Positions 44,925 through 53,470 of a stretch of 64,000 nucleotides of DNA are shown here, piece by piece. Position 1 is the first letter of the stretch. Each line of letters opens with the position of its first letter. Origin of the DNA: Variovorax sp. Root411 (GTDB lineage: Bacteria > Pseudomonadota > Gammaproteobacteria > Burkholderiales > Burkholderiaceae_C); the NCBI RefSeq assembly GCF_001425205.1, contig NZ_LMDW01000020.1, positions 334,182-398,181 of the forward strand, written 5' to 3'. The position numbers were made by a program, and so were the translations under genes. A model generated the notes under the pieces. That model was not told the DNA's origin and made no database searches. It was given only the letters and a program-made list of their open reading frames with translations.

Positions 44925-46460
44925 GTGTTTCGCCGGCCATCCATCATCTTCCGGACGACGGCTTTCGTGGCCGTGGTTTGCCTCACCCTCGTGGCGCTCG
45001 ACTGCTGGAACAGCTGGCACTCGCGCATGGTCCTGCTGCGGCAGATGAGCGTCGCGGCGTCGAATCTCGCGCGCGCAATGGCGCAGCAGGCGGAAGACAC
45101 CATCAAGCAGGCCGATACGGCGCTGGTCGGCATCGTCGAGCGCATCGAACATGACGGCGCGGAGCCGGCGACCATCGAACGGCTTCGCAAGGTGCTTGCC
45201 TTGCAGGTAGCCGAACTCCCCCAGCTCGATGCGATTCACGTCTATGACAAGGACGGAAATTGGGTCGCAAATTCCAGGCAGACGCCGTCGCAGAATCTGA
45301 ACCTGAACAATGCGAGCCGAGAGTACTTTCTATTTCATCGAGAGCACGAGGAGCGGGGGCCGCACATCGGCATTCCGGTGCAAAGCCGAACCAACGGAAA
45401 GCTGCTCGTTCCCGTCTCCCGGCGCATCAACAATGCGGATGGCAGCTTCGCCGGCGTGGCGCTCGCGACGATCGATATCGACTTCTTCATGAAGTTCTAC
45501 GACAGCCTCGACATAGGCCGCGCCGGCGCGGTCGCGCTGGTCCTCGAAACCGGGACGATGATGACGCGCCGGCCGTACAGCGCCGACATGGTCGGACGGA
45601 ACATGCTGGAAACCGGGCTCTTCCGCGCATACGTTGCACAAGGTCCGACAGGAACGGCCGAAGTCTTGTCAGCGCAGGACGGCGTCACGCGCCTGAACAG
45701 CTTTCGGCGTCTCGACAACTATCCGCTGTTCGTTGCTGCGGCACTTTCGAAGGATGAGATCCTGGCCGCATGGTGGCAGGACACGCTCTGGCATACGGCA
45801 GGCATCATTCTCATGACGTCGATCGTCGGCTTCGTCGGATGGCGGCTGGTGAAGCAGATGGAACTGCGAAACAAGAGCGAGGCCGAACTGCGGCGGGCGC
45901 GCGACGCGCTGGAAACGCTCAACAAGACCTTGAATACGCTCGCCATGGAGGACGGTCTCACCGGATTGGCAAATCGCCGCCAGTTCGACGTGACGCTCGA
46001 CAGCGAATTCAGCCGGGCCATGCGCGATGCGAGCACCCTGGCGCTCATCATGATCGATGTCGATTGCTTCAAGCAGTACAACGACATCTATGGACATGCG
46101 GCCGGCGACGAGTGCCTGCAGACGATCAGCCGCACGATCGCCAGCCTCGCTTCGCGCCGTCCGGGAGACCTCGCGGCCCGCTACGGCGGAGAGGAACTCG
46201 CAGTGCTGCTGCCGCATACCGATGTGGCTGGCGCCGTCATCCTGGCGGAAAGAATCCGCAGCGCGGTTCGCGACCTGGAAATCGTGCACGCCGGTACGCC
46301 CGACGGTTTCGTGACGCTGAGTGCCGGTGTCGAGGCGCTCAGCCCTGCGGTCACCAAGGGCCCGCCGAAGGCGTTGATCCAGGCAGCCGACAAGGCGCTG
46401 TACGAGGCCAAGATGGGGGGGCGGAACCGCGTTTGCACGACGATGCGAAAGGCGGCCTGA
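44925..46460 (+). CDS. Diguanylate cyclase with periplasmic CACHE sensor
   Basis: The 511-residue protein starts at GTG 44925 (no clear Shine-Dalgarno). TM1 is at about 10-28, a dCACHE-type periplasmic domain at about 35-285 (DAIHVYDKDGNWVANSRQ, SREYFLFHREHEERGPHIGIPVQSRTNGKLLVPVSRRI), TM2 at about 290-310. The GGDEF domain spans about 345-505 with DGLTGLANRRQF and the active loop RYGGEELAVLLP. A product-inhibition I-site RPGD sits five residues before GGEEL. It should make c-di-GMP in response to an extracellular ligand. Confidence 0.92.
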   Translation: MFRRPSIIFRTTAFVAVVCLTLVALDCWNSWHSRMVLLRQMSVAASNLARAMAQQAEDTIKQADTALVGIVERIEHDGAEPATIERLRKVLALQVAELPQLDAIHVYDKDGNWVANSRQTPSQNLNLNNASREYFLFHREHEERGPHIGIPVQSRTNGKLLVPVSRRINNADGSFAGVALATIDIDFFMKFYDSLDIGRAGAVALVLETGTMMTRRPYSADMVGRNMLETGLFRAYVAQGPTGTAEVLSAQDGVTRLNSFRRLDNYPLFVAAALSKDEILAAWWQDTLWHTAGIILMTSIVGFVGWRLVKQMELRNKSEAELRRARDALETLNKTLNTLAMEDGLTGLANRRQFDVTLDSEFSRAMRDASTLALIMIDVDCFKQYNDIYGHAAGDECLQTISRTIASLASRRPGDLAARYGGEELAVLLPHTDVAGAVILAERIRSAVRDLEIVHAGTPDGFVTLSAGVEALSPAVTKGPPKALIQAADKALYEAKMGGRNRVCTTMRKAA

Positions 46461-46814
46461 GGGGCCCTTGATCGCGCGAATTCCCCCAGGAGGTATTCCT
46501 CACGGTCCTTCGCTCGACTTCCTGCAGGTGGTCGTGGCCAAGATTCAGTTCTTCGGCTCCGGCGCTCCTGCCCACGGCAGGCGCTTTGTCATGAGCGGTA
46601 GCAGGAGCGGCGGGGCGTTTGTCTCGGTGGAGAAGGTGCGGACCGCTCATGTGCGCGTGCAGCGCAGCTTCTACAGTGAATTCACGGCGGAACGTTTTGT
46701 CCCCAAACGGCAAGCTCTCCCTTTCTTGCCGCGGTGACCTCCTACGAAAGCTGTATTGCGCGAGGCGAAGCCTCGGGATTTACTGGCGCCCCAAAAACGC
46801 CGAGGAGAACATCG
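46461..46814. other. 354-base gap, no confident gene
   Basis: A TTG-started 89-codon frame (46468-46737) has no Shine-Dalgarno and unconvincing composition; an opposite-strand frame (46351-46713) is also unconvincing. GC drops here relative to the cyclase gene. I see no terminator with a T run. Confidence 0.5.
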
Positions 46815-47027
46815 ATGGGAAAGTCCACATATCACAAAGCAACGGTGACTTTGAAGCTGCCGTTCAAGATCGCCCCCGATGCAGAACTGATAGCACTCCG
46901 AGACGCCGGCATCCCAGTCGACGATCTGGGCGTCGCGGCGTCAGGTTTTCTGTACATGAGGACAACCAGCGACTACCGTTCCCACATCTTTCGATGGTTC
47001 GCAGGAAGGCGGGACGGGCGCCCATGA
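46815..47027 (+). CDS. Small hypothetical protein (70 aa)
   Basis: ATG 46815 follows GAGGAG nine bases upstream. The product begins MGKSTYHKATVTLKLPFKIA and continues DAELIALRDAGIPVDDLGVAASGFLYMRTTSDYRSHIFRWF. Composition is protein-like, but the family is unrecognised. It lies at the left edge of the island, just before tRNA-end-like and IS debris. Confidence 0.5.
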   Translation: MGKSTYHKATVTLKLPFKIAPDAELIALRDAGIPVDDLGVAASGFLYMRTTSDYRSHIFRWFAGRRDGRP

Positions 47028-47395
47028 AAAAGCCGTACCCGTTCACCCGAAGTGGGTCCTCTTGGTGCCTTGTGGGGCTTCGTGGAGCATTAAATTGGCC
47101 CCGGAGGGGATCGAATCTTCTGTTGGTAGGTGCATGAACACTTGGTTTCCTGCGCTTGGTCCCTGGAAGTACCGACAGAAATACCGGCGAATCCATCTGC
47201 CTTGACGGATGTGGCTGATTTTCCACAAGCAATGTTCTGGAGATGTTGATCGGCGGACCTCTGACTCAGTGGGGTTGGCGGCTCACAGCCAGATGCGGCA
47301 CTTCACCGGTGAGCGGCACACGCCACCGTTGATCAAGGCAGAGCAATTGAATCGCCCCGACGCCATTTCCAACGGCTCAAAGGTGTCTAGGGAAG
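47028..47395. other. Non-coding island border with a tRNA 3'-end-like sequence
   Basis: No gene is supported here. On the minus strand, about 47090-47111 reads TTCGATCCCCTCCGGGGCCA, which looks like the T-loop, T-stem 3' strand and acceptor end of a tRNA. The rest of a tRNA is absent: the five bases before TTCGATC do not pair as a T stem. It may be an attachment-site remnant. Confidence 0.35.
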
Positions 47396-47491
47396 TCATG
47401 CACAGCCCAACTGGCGGATCGTCGCCCCGGTGCGCTTCCCCAGCTTGACGTAGAGCTCGACGGCCCGTACTCGATCTTCGTATGAATACAT
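47396..47491 (-). pseudogene. IS3-family transposase OrfA, 5' remnant (31 codons)
   Basis: On the minus strand from ATG 47491 the frame reads MYSYEDRVRAVELYVKLGKR then TGATIRQLGCA and stops. It matches the N-terminal helix-turn-helix of IS3-family OrfA proteins (MYSYEERIRAVELYIKLGKR type). Full OrfA has about 90-130 residues, so only the start survives. The IS end lies directly upstream. Confidence 0.72.
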
Positions 47492-47514
47492 GAACTACCT
47501 CCAAAGGTAGTCCA
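47492..47514 (-). mobile_element. Left terminal inverted repeat of the IS3-family remnant
   Basis: Minus-strand TGGACTACCTTTGGAGGTAG followed by TTC abuts the OrfA ATG, the position expected for an IS3-family left end (TGGACT... start). The inner GAACTACC/GGTAGTCC dyad may hold the OrfA promoter/ribosome site. The matching right end was not found. Confidence 0.55.
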
Positions 47515-47734
47515 AGAAATCCGCCGCACCCCCCAACACGCGCTCCATGCTCGACACCGTCTGTATAGCGATTCCCAAGCGCTCTGGCGCTCGCTCCTGT
47601 GTGGGAATGACTAGCGCTGCAGCGGTTAGCGATCGCCCGATTCACGGAACCCATGTATCGCCGCTGCGGTTCGTATGCCGCTGCTTGTTGCATCAGCGCA
47701 ATGACAAAAAATACCTCGTGGGTCCCAAGTCTTT

Positions 47735-48712
47735 TCATCCCGTGGTGCTTGCTGCACGTAGCTTCAGTAAAGCGTAAACCTCGTCGATTGTTGGCGTAAC
47801 GATTTGCGCGACATCTCGCATGCTCGTAAACGATTCGAGGATTGGGGCGTACTCAAGTGGTCGACCATTTTCAAGATCCTGCAGCATGGACATCTTGTGA
47901 TTGGGCGCCGAGAGCGGGGCCGACATCCGCTCTTCGATGGACAGCGGCACGGTGCCGCCGAGCGCAGACGCGACGGCGTCTGCCTCGTCCATCATGCGCC
48001 GGGCGAGCAAATGAACGCTGGGATCCCGGGCGAGGGTCCCCCAGGTCGCCATGGTCAAAACCGCCAATGGGTTCCAACAAAGGCTGCTGATCATCTTGTG
48101 CCAGATCCAACTGCGTATGTCGGAGACCACCGGCGATTCGAAGCCTGCCCGCGACATGACCTCGGACAACCGCGCAGCGCGAATGGATCTCGTGCCATCG
48201 GGCTCGCCGATGGGAAGTCGCGCATAGCTGCCGGTTTGTCGAACGACGCCTGGTCCCGGGCTCTCTGCAGCAACGCGAAACACACAGCCCAGGACCCGTG
48301 TCGGGCCGATGGCATTCCACTGTGCCTGGCCGGGGTCGATGGTTTCGAGATGACGATCTCGGTGGGGTCCGGAAAGTTCGTGAAAATACCAGAAGGGAAT
48401 GGTCGTGGTCGGAGGGATGACTACTGTCTCCGGACCAATCAACTCGGCGATACCGCCCAGCGATGGCGTGAATTGCTGCGATTTCACTGTCACGAACACG
48501 TAGTCCTGAACACCAAGCTCCCGAGGATCCCCAGTGACCGCAACGGCGACGCGTTCACAAGATGTGCAGTCGACGATCTGCAAACCGTTGCGTCGAATTG
48601 CATCGAGCGTGGCACCACGAGCGACGACGCTCACGTCGACGCCCTTCACCCGGGCAAGACGGGCCGCGATCAAGCCACCGATGGCGCCGGCGCCGAAGAC
48701 ACAAATCTTCAT
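47735..48712 (-). CDS. 2-dehydropantoate 2-reductase-like (ApbA/PanE) enzyme
   Basis: The 325-residue protein begins MKICVFGAGAIGGLIAARLA (Rossmann NADP motif) and continues with VFVTVKSQQFTPSL and the C-terminal domain SWIWHKMISSLCWNPLAVLT, where the WxKxxxxxxxN pattern gives the catalytic Lys and a substrate-binding Asn. PanE reduces ketopantoate; divergent paralogues in catabolic clusters reduce other 2-keto acids. It lies 15 bases after the MmgE/PrpD gene with AAGGA before the ATG, so an island-specific role is more likely than pantothenate synthesis. Confidence 0.85.
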   Translation of the reverse strand: MKICVFGAGAIGGLIAARLARVKGVDVSVVARGATLDAIRRNGLQIVDCTSCERVAVAVTGDPRELGVQDYVFVTVKSQQFTPSLGGIAELIGPETVVIPPTTTIPFWYFHELSGPHRDRHLETIDPGQAQWNAIGPTRVLGCVFRVAAESPGPGVVRQTGSYARLPIGEPDGTRSIRAARLSEVMSRAGFESPVVSDIRSWIWHKMISSLCWNPLAVLTMATWGTLARDPSVHLLARRMMDEADAVASALGGTVPLSIEERMSAPLSAPNHKMSMLQDLENGRPLEYAPILESFTSMRDVAQIVTPTIDEVYALLKLRAASTTG

Positions 48713-48727
48713 CGTGCGGTCCTTGGC

Positions 48728-50149
48728 TCAGGACGGCGCGAGATGCCGCATGAGTTCGCTCACGCGAGGGATCTGCTCCAGCATGAGAGCGGCGTCGGCT
48801 GCCTGGTGCCGTTGTTCGTAGCCCAGCCATCGCGATGCGTTATGGCTGAACTTCTCTCGCAGCTCTTCGTCCGTCAGTTCGAATCCCGGGCGTGGAGTAC
48901 CGCGTGCGAACGATGCTTTTGCCACATGGGTGTGCCCGTCCACCGTGACTTCGATGCTGCCCAGGATCATCAGCTTGTCAGCCAATGGTTTGCTGGTGTA
49001 GTCGGGATGGACCTCGCAGGTTACCCGCTGCATGAAGTCGCGCACCGATGGCGAAGACATCGCTTCGTGCTCCTGCCATTCGACGCCGATGGGAATCCCG
49101 TGAGCGGCCATGGCGATGCTGTAGGCCGCGCTGAACTGTGCGTCGATGGCGTTGCGGACATCCTTGTTCTGCAGGTGGGGCTTCTCGCTGTATGCGGACG
49201 CGCAAATCCTGACTTTCTCGATCTGATCCGCGGTCCAGTGATGTTCCGCAAGCAACTGGTAGAGGAGATCGAGCGCCGTGTGAACCACTCGACAGCTCGG
49301 GTATGGCTTGTATTGCTGTTCGAGCAGCGCCCATTCATCGCCGAGACCCGGCAGGACCTTCTCGGGCATCCACACCTCCGAACCCGTGAAGCGCCAGAAG
49401 CCACTGGGCCCATCGAAAAGGGTGGTATCTCCCTCATAACCAGCCTCCGCCAGCAAGGCCGAGACGATCGCGCCCGTGCTCTGCCAGCCCGCTGTACCGT
49501 ACTTGGACATCGGCGCGGGCAGGCTGTATGAAAGCTTCGAATGCGTCGGAACCTGTGTATGGTGACCAGCCAGCCCCAAGGCGTGGGCCATGCGGGCAGG
49601 GTCGAGCGCCATCAGCCGACCCACGCCGGCCGCCGCGCCCAGGTTGTAGCGGGATCCCCCGTAGGGGTCGGTCCAGCGATAGCTTTGATGTCCCTGTTCA
49701 TCGCGCACCGTCTGGACCATTGGCGACATGCCGCGCGTGACACGCATCGCGATCTCGGTGCCCACCGCCAATGCGAGGATGAGATCCTTGCCTGAGGCAT
49801 CCTGCGCTTCTGCCATGGCGAGAATGGCTGGAACGACATAGGGGGCGACATGGCCTCCTGGAATGAACAAGGCATCGTAGTCCAATGCGTTGATCAGTTC
49901 GCCGTTGGCGAGAGCAGCATTCGATGCGGAGACCTTTCCGTGTGCCCCGAGGATGGTCGCTTCGGGGCGTCCCCCCAGTCGCAGTGAAACATCGGTGCAC
50001 AGCCGCCCTTTGTCGATGGCCTGGGCTGCGATCGCGACTCCGATCGAATCGAGCAGCATCCGCTTTGTTTCTCGTACGACGGTCTGCGGTAGATCCTCGA
50101 AGCGGATCTTGCTCGCAAAGCTCGCGAAAGTATTCATGACTTCAGACAT
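48728..50149 (-). CDS. MmgE/PrpD family protein
   Basis: The 473-residue product matches the MmgE/PrpD fold (2-methylcitrate dehydratase, cis-aconitate decarboxylase and relatives): TKRMLLDSIGVAIAAQA, ANGELINALDYDALFIPGGHVAPYVVPAILAMAE, and YKPYPSCRVVHTALDLL. Real substrate is unknown; many paralogues sit beside Bug receptors in Burkholderiales. ATG 50149 has AGGAG upstream; the 17-residue extension from 50200 lacks support. It is the middle gene of the leftward Bug-PrpD-PanE set. Confidence 0.87.
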   Translation of the reverse strand: MSEVMNTFASFASKIRFEDLPQTVVRETKRMLLDSIGVAIAAQAIDKGRLCTDVSLRLGGRPEATILGAHGKVSASNAALANGELINALDYDALFIPGGHVAPYVVPAILAMAEAQDASGKDLILALAVGTEIAMRVTRGMSPMVQTVRDEQGHQSYRWTDPYGGSRYNLGAAAGVGRLMALDPARMAHALGLAGHHTQVPTHSKLSYSLPAPMSKYGTAGWQSTGAIVSALLAEAGYEGDTTLFDGPSGFWRFTGSEVWMPEKVLPGLGDEWALLEQQYKPYPSCRVVHTALDLLYQLLAEHHWTADQIEKVRICASAYSEKPHLQNKDVRNAIDAQFSAAYSIAMAAHGIPIGVEWQEHEAMSSPSVRDFMQRVTCEVHPDYTSKPLADKLMILGSIEVTVDGHTHVAKASFARGTPRPGFELTDEELREKFSHNASRWLGYEQRHQAADAALMLEQIPRVSELMRHLAPS

Positions 50150-50239
50150 TGTCAGCTCCTGGATCCGTGATGTCCCGTTGCAGCCCCGTGCCGGTGGCAT
50201 CCGGCGACTTGCTCCGCCGGTACTTCTCGACGCGCACTT

Positions 50240-51244
50240 TCATTCCAGAGTGATGTTCGCGCTCTTGATGATCTTTGACCACTTGACGGTGTCCTGTTGA
50301 ATGAGGTCTGCCAATGCCTTGGAGGAACTGGACGCGGCATCGAGATAGGTGGATGCCAGCCGGGTTTGAATCTGGGGATTTGCTAGCAGGGCCGCGAGCT
50401 CGCCATTCAGGCGAGTCACGACAGGCTCGGGTGTTCCCGCGGGTGCCAGGATCGCGAACCAGCCACTGGCGTTGTAGCCGGGCAAACCCGTTTCATCCAA
50501 CGTCTTGATGTCGGGCGTGATGCTCGAGCGCTTGTTGCCCAGTGCCCCGATGACCTTGATCCTGCCCGTCTTGATCTGCGGGATGGCGGTACCCGTGTCC
50601 ATGAATGCCAAGTCGATCTCGCCAGACATGAGCGCGACCAGGGCCGGACTGCTGCCGCGATAGGGAACATGCACGATGTCCGTCCTGGACATGGACTTGA
50701 AAAGTTCGCCCGCCAGGTGCAATGCCGTACCTTGCCCGCCGGAGCCGTAACTGAGCTTGCCAGGCTGCTTGTGTGCCAATGCAATCAGTTCCGTGACATT
50801 GTTAGCCGGCAACCGGGTACTGGCCACGAGTACCAACGGCGTGTTGCCGATGAGAGAGATGGGTGCGAAGTCCTTCGTTGGCTTGTAGGGAAGGTTCTTA
50901 TACAGGGAAGGGTGGGCTGTGAGGCCTCCAGACGACGCGAGCACCAGGTTGTATCCGTCCGGTGATGACTTGGCGATGGCATCGATGGCGATACCGCCCC
51001 CCATGCCCGTACGGTTATCCACAATCACGGGCTGGCCAAGCTTCTCACCAAGTGCGGGCGCGAGGACGCGTGCGACCAGATCCGTGCTGCCGCCTGGGGG
51101 AAAGCCGACCACGAGGCGTATCGCTTTCGTGGGGAAGGCAGATCCGGTCTGCGCGGATGCCTGAGGCGCCACTGACGCAAGAAAGGGGGCCAGCGCCATG
51201 CCAATCAATGTGCGGCGGCGGTCGGAGAAATTTTCTGTTTTCAC
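50240..51244 (-). CDS. Bug-family tripartite tricarboxylate transporter receptor (leftward set)
   Basis: The 334-residue periplasmic receptor starts at GTG 51244 (AAGGA, six-base spacing) with the signal RRRTLIGMALAPFLASVAPQASA. Bug signatures follow: KAIRLVVGFPPGGSTDLVAR, QPVIVDNRTGMGGGIAIDAIAKSSPDGYNL and VHVPYRGSSPALVALMSGEIDLAF. Bug proteins bind carboxylates and related solutes. No TctA/TctB membrane genes are present in the window, so it is an orphan receptor. Transcription continues into MmgE/PrpD 90 bases downstream. Confidence 0.9.
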   Translation of the reverse strand: MKTENFSDRRRTLIGMALAPFLASVAPQASAQTGSAFPTKAIRLVVGFPPGGSTDLVARVLAPALGEKLGQPVIVDNRTGMGGGIAIDAIAKSSPDGYNLVLASSGGLTAHPSLYKNLPYKPTKDFAPISLIGNTPLVLVASTRLPANNVTELIALAHKQPGKLSYGSGGQGTALHLAGELFKSMSRTDIVHVPYRGSSPALVALMSGEIDLAFMDTGTAIPQIKTGRIKVIGALGNKRSSITPDIKTLDETGLPGYNASGWFAILAPAGTPEPVVTRLNGELAALLANPQIQTRLASTYLDAASSSSKALADLIQQDTVKWSKIIKSANITLE

Positions 51245-51738
51245 AAGGATCCTTTGATAGCTGTCTTTACACGGGCGACTTGTCTCCGGGCGCGTCTCGC
51301 TGCCGGGACGCCCGGACGCTCGACTGCAGCGGTCGGAGAATTCGCTCCATGAGGGCGGCCGCCTGTGAATCGCGAGTGCCTTCGCGTCGGCGCGTCTACT
51401 CCGGGCGGGCTGGTGCGGCTTCAGCTTGCAATGCGCGCATCCGGATAGTCTCCGATCAACATAGTTGAACGTATAATTATCTGTTGAATGATACGCGCAG
51501 GATTGCCTAGGTGTCAAGGCGAGGGAGGAAGGGGGCGCGGACTTTGTGATGGGGAGGGTGTTGAACGAACGCGATGTATCGCCGCAGTACGCATTCGCCG
51601 CCATGAAAAAACGATCGCCGGTTACCGAGCTTGGTGAGGCTGGATGGGCATCGTTCGGACTGCAAGCTGCGGCCGGTGCTGCATGCCCACTGCACTGCGG
51701 TCCCCGGCCCGCGCGCGTCGGGCTGGGGAATGGGGCGG
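51245..51738. promoter_or_regulatory. Leader and spacer upstream of the leftward set
   Basis: No gene is supported in this ~490-base stretch. At 51463-51490 it is A+T-rich with direct repeats GTTGAAC and GTTGAAT around TATAATTATC. Part of this matches the operator candidate upstream of the second Bug gene. The minus-strand GATAAT there could serve as a -10 box, but no good -35 is visible. Confidence 0.4.
51476..51490 (-). promoter_or_regulatory. Candidate shared operator (leftward Bug gene)
   Basis: Minus strand reads CATTCAACA-G-ATAAT. The same motif without the G occurs at 53443-53456 in front of the other Bug gene. Both lie in leaders of Bug genes beside the IclR gene, so binding by that regulator is plausible. 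Confidence 0.42.
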
Positions 51739-52270
51739 CTATCGCTCGCCGATGGCGCGAATGACTTCTTCTGCCAGTTGCTCGGCGGACTGAGGATTCT
51801 GCCCAGTGACGAGATTGCCATCCACGACGACATGCGAGTGCCATGGTGCCTCACTCTCATAGAGCGCTCCGGCATCGCGCAGGCGGTCTTCGAGAAGCCA
51901 GGGTGCGTTCGCAGCGAGTCCAACCTGAGTCTCTTCCACGTTACTGAATCCCGTGACACGACGCCCCTTGAAAGCCCATTGCTGCGCATCACCTGCGCTC
52001 AGCAGGCCGGCTTGTCCATGGCAAAGCGCCGCGACGACAACGTCTGGCCGAGCCGCCGCCTGGGCGAGCAGTTTTCCGGTGGCACGATCGACTGCGAGGT
52101 CCTGCATGGGACCGTGGCCACCGGGCAGAACGACGGCCTCGTACTTGCCGATGTCCTGATCTTCCACTTGCAGTGGCGAGGCGAGCTCCCGAGCCAGGCT
52201 TTCCAGATAGGTCGTCATGGCGGCCACCTTGGCTTCATCGCCACCGTTGACGGCCGCGGACATCCGCGTG
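51739..52270 (-). pseudogene. Type 1 glutamine amidotransferase-like (DJ-1/PfpI) gene, 5' end lost
   Basis: The frame encodes the C-terminal two thirds of a DJ-1/PfpI protein: KYEAVVLPGGHGPMQDLAVDRATGKL, nucleophile elbow VVAALCHGQAGLL, GRRVTGFSNVEETQVGL and HSHVVVDGNLVTGQNPQSAEQLAEEV. The usual N-terminal strand with GFWxEE is absent. Upstream of about 52270 the frame runs on into sequence that encodes, on the other strand, a LysR fragment, so a deletion fused two genes tail to head. The 5' boundary is approximate. Confidence 0.7.
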
Positions 52271-52281
52271 TCGTCGCGGAT

Positions 52282-52533
52282 GACCCCGAGGCGGAATGCG
52301 CGGCTGTTATCGAAGGGCTCGGTTTCGGACAGTTGCCGGCCCACCTTGCGCTGCCGCATCTTTGGGCAGGCAGGCTCATATCCGTTGCCACGGGACTCTA
52401 CCCAGCGCCTTCGACCATGTACGTCTATCGGCCGCATCGCACACCGGTTCCGGCACGGATACGCCTGGTGTTCGATGCGCTGTGCGCGGCGCTTGCTTCC
52501 AGCGAGACACCAGCCAGTCTCGCGCGAGCCTGA
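52282..52533 (+). pseudogene. LysR-type regulator, C-terminal fragment
   Basis: The plus frame reads DPEAECAAVIEGLGFGQLPA, then HLALPHLWAGRLISV and TMYVYRPHRTPVPARIRLVFDALC. This is the last ~80 residues of a LysR substrate-binding domain (AALAGLGIAQLP...LV.V.....P..AVYPHRRHLPARVRAFVDFL pattern). The DNA-binding domain is missing. It directly joins the amidotransferase remnant in opposite orientation. Confidence 0.68.
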
Positions 52534-52586
52534 CGATCGGAAAGGGGCGGCGCTGGAACCGGCCGAGCCGCTGCGCGGTCAGCCGC

Positions 52587-53354
52587 TCAGATTGAAGCAG
52601 TTCCTCCAAGGGCGGCCGTTGCTCGCGCACAGCTTTCGAGCAGCGCCTTCACGTGCGGCCCGTTTGGCCGCACGTCGAGTGTCGTGCGCGATCCGATCAG
52701 GCTCAGCGCGAAGCGCACTTCGCCGGTCCAGTCGCGAATAGGGGCCGCGACGGAGGCATAGCCGGTGCCGTCGGCGCGCTCCATGCTGGCGTAGCCCGCG
52801 GTGTCCAACTCGTGCTGAGCTTCCGCGCGAAACGCCTGCGCATCCATGCCGTGCGCCTTGGCTTCCTGTTGCAACAGCCGCCGTGTCTCGGCCGTCGGCA
52901 GGCTGCCGACGAACACCTTTCCTGCCGCCGTGGCCAGGATATCGATCAAGCCGGTGCGCATCTGGAATGCGCTGCGAAGCTCGCCATCCTGCTTGAACAA
53001 ACTCACCGGCCCGTCTGCCGTCCAGGACGACATGGCCGCGTGCTGTTTCGTGGAATCGCGTAGGACGCCGACTTCAAGGCGGACTTGGTCGAAGCCGTCG
53101 AGCTGGGCGATCGCGGCCATTCCGAGACGCAATGCGCCCGGGCCGAGCTTGTAGTGCCCCGGCTTCGAGTCGACGGACGCCAATCCCGTTCGCACGAGGC
53201 TCACGAGATAGTTGTTCGCGGCACTCCCCGTCATCTCCGCGCGCGTGGCGATCTCCTTGAGGGGAAGCGCCTGCCGGCTCGAATGCAGTGCGAGCAGGAC
53301 CCTGAATGCCACCTCGACCGACTGGATGCCGCGTCGCTCGTTCTTTTCTTCCAT
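52587..53354 (-). CDS. IclR-family transcriptional regulator
   Basis: The 255-residue protein has an N-terminal winged helix (RGIQSVEVAFRVLLALHSSRQALPLKEIATRAEMTGSAANNYLVSLVRTGLASVD, residues about 8-65). The IclR effector domain follows (LRLGMAAIAQL, DILATAAGKVFVGSLP, GYASVAAPIRDWTGEVRFALSLIG). It is divergent from the second Bug gene with 116 bases between starts (GTG 53471). A dyad operator candidate lies in that space. It probably senses an intermediate of the pathway encoded to its right. Confidence 0.9.
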   Translation of the reverse strand: MEEKNERRGIQSVEVAFRVLLALHSSRQALPLKEIATRAEMTGSAANNYLVSLVRTGLASVDSKPGHYKLGPGALRLGMAAIAQLDGFDQVRLEVGVLRDSTKQHAAMSSWTADGPVSLFKQDGELRSAFQMRTGLIDILATAAGKVFVGSLPTAETRRLLQQEAKAHGMDAQAFRAEAQHELDTAGYASMERADGTGYASVAAPIRDWTGEVRFALSLIGSRTTLDVRPNGPHVKALLESCARATAALGGTASI

Positions 53355-53397
53355 GTTCTAGCCACTGATAGGGGTTTCGAAGTGTACGCCCCCGGTA

Positions 53398-53426
53398 TTG
53401 ACACATTCGGATCGGCGCTACACAAT
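53398..53426 (+). promoter_or_regulatory. Sigma70-like promoter for the rightward catabolic operon
   Basis: TTGACA (53398-53403) is a perfect -35; 17 bases later CACAAT (53421-53426) fits four of six -10 positions. The dyad operator lies 17 bases further on, which would suit repression by a bound IclR protein. Confidence 0.6.
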
Positions 53427-53442
53427 ACAACAATACACCATG

Positions 53443-53461
53443 CATTCAACAATAATGAATG
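53443..53461. promoter_or_regulatory. Dyad operator candidate before the rightward Bug gene
   Basis: Perfect 6-bp dyad CATTCA (53443-53448) and TGAATG (53456-53461) separated by seven bases. It overlaps the start of the Shine-Dalgarno and lies just past the promoter. Its CATTCAACA-ATAAT portion recurs at 51476-51490. Confidence 0.5.
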
Positions 53462-53470
53462 GAGACGAAC

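Noticed and set aside
46468..46737. 89-codon TTG-started frame
   Set aside because: No Shine-Dalgarno and poor composition; listed only as gap content.
47090..47111. Complete tRNA gene on the minus strand
   Set aside because: Only the T-loop/acceptor-like 3' end is present; the D arm, anticodon arm and the 5' half of the T stem are missing.
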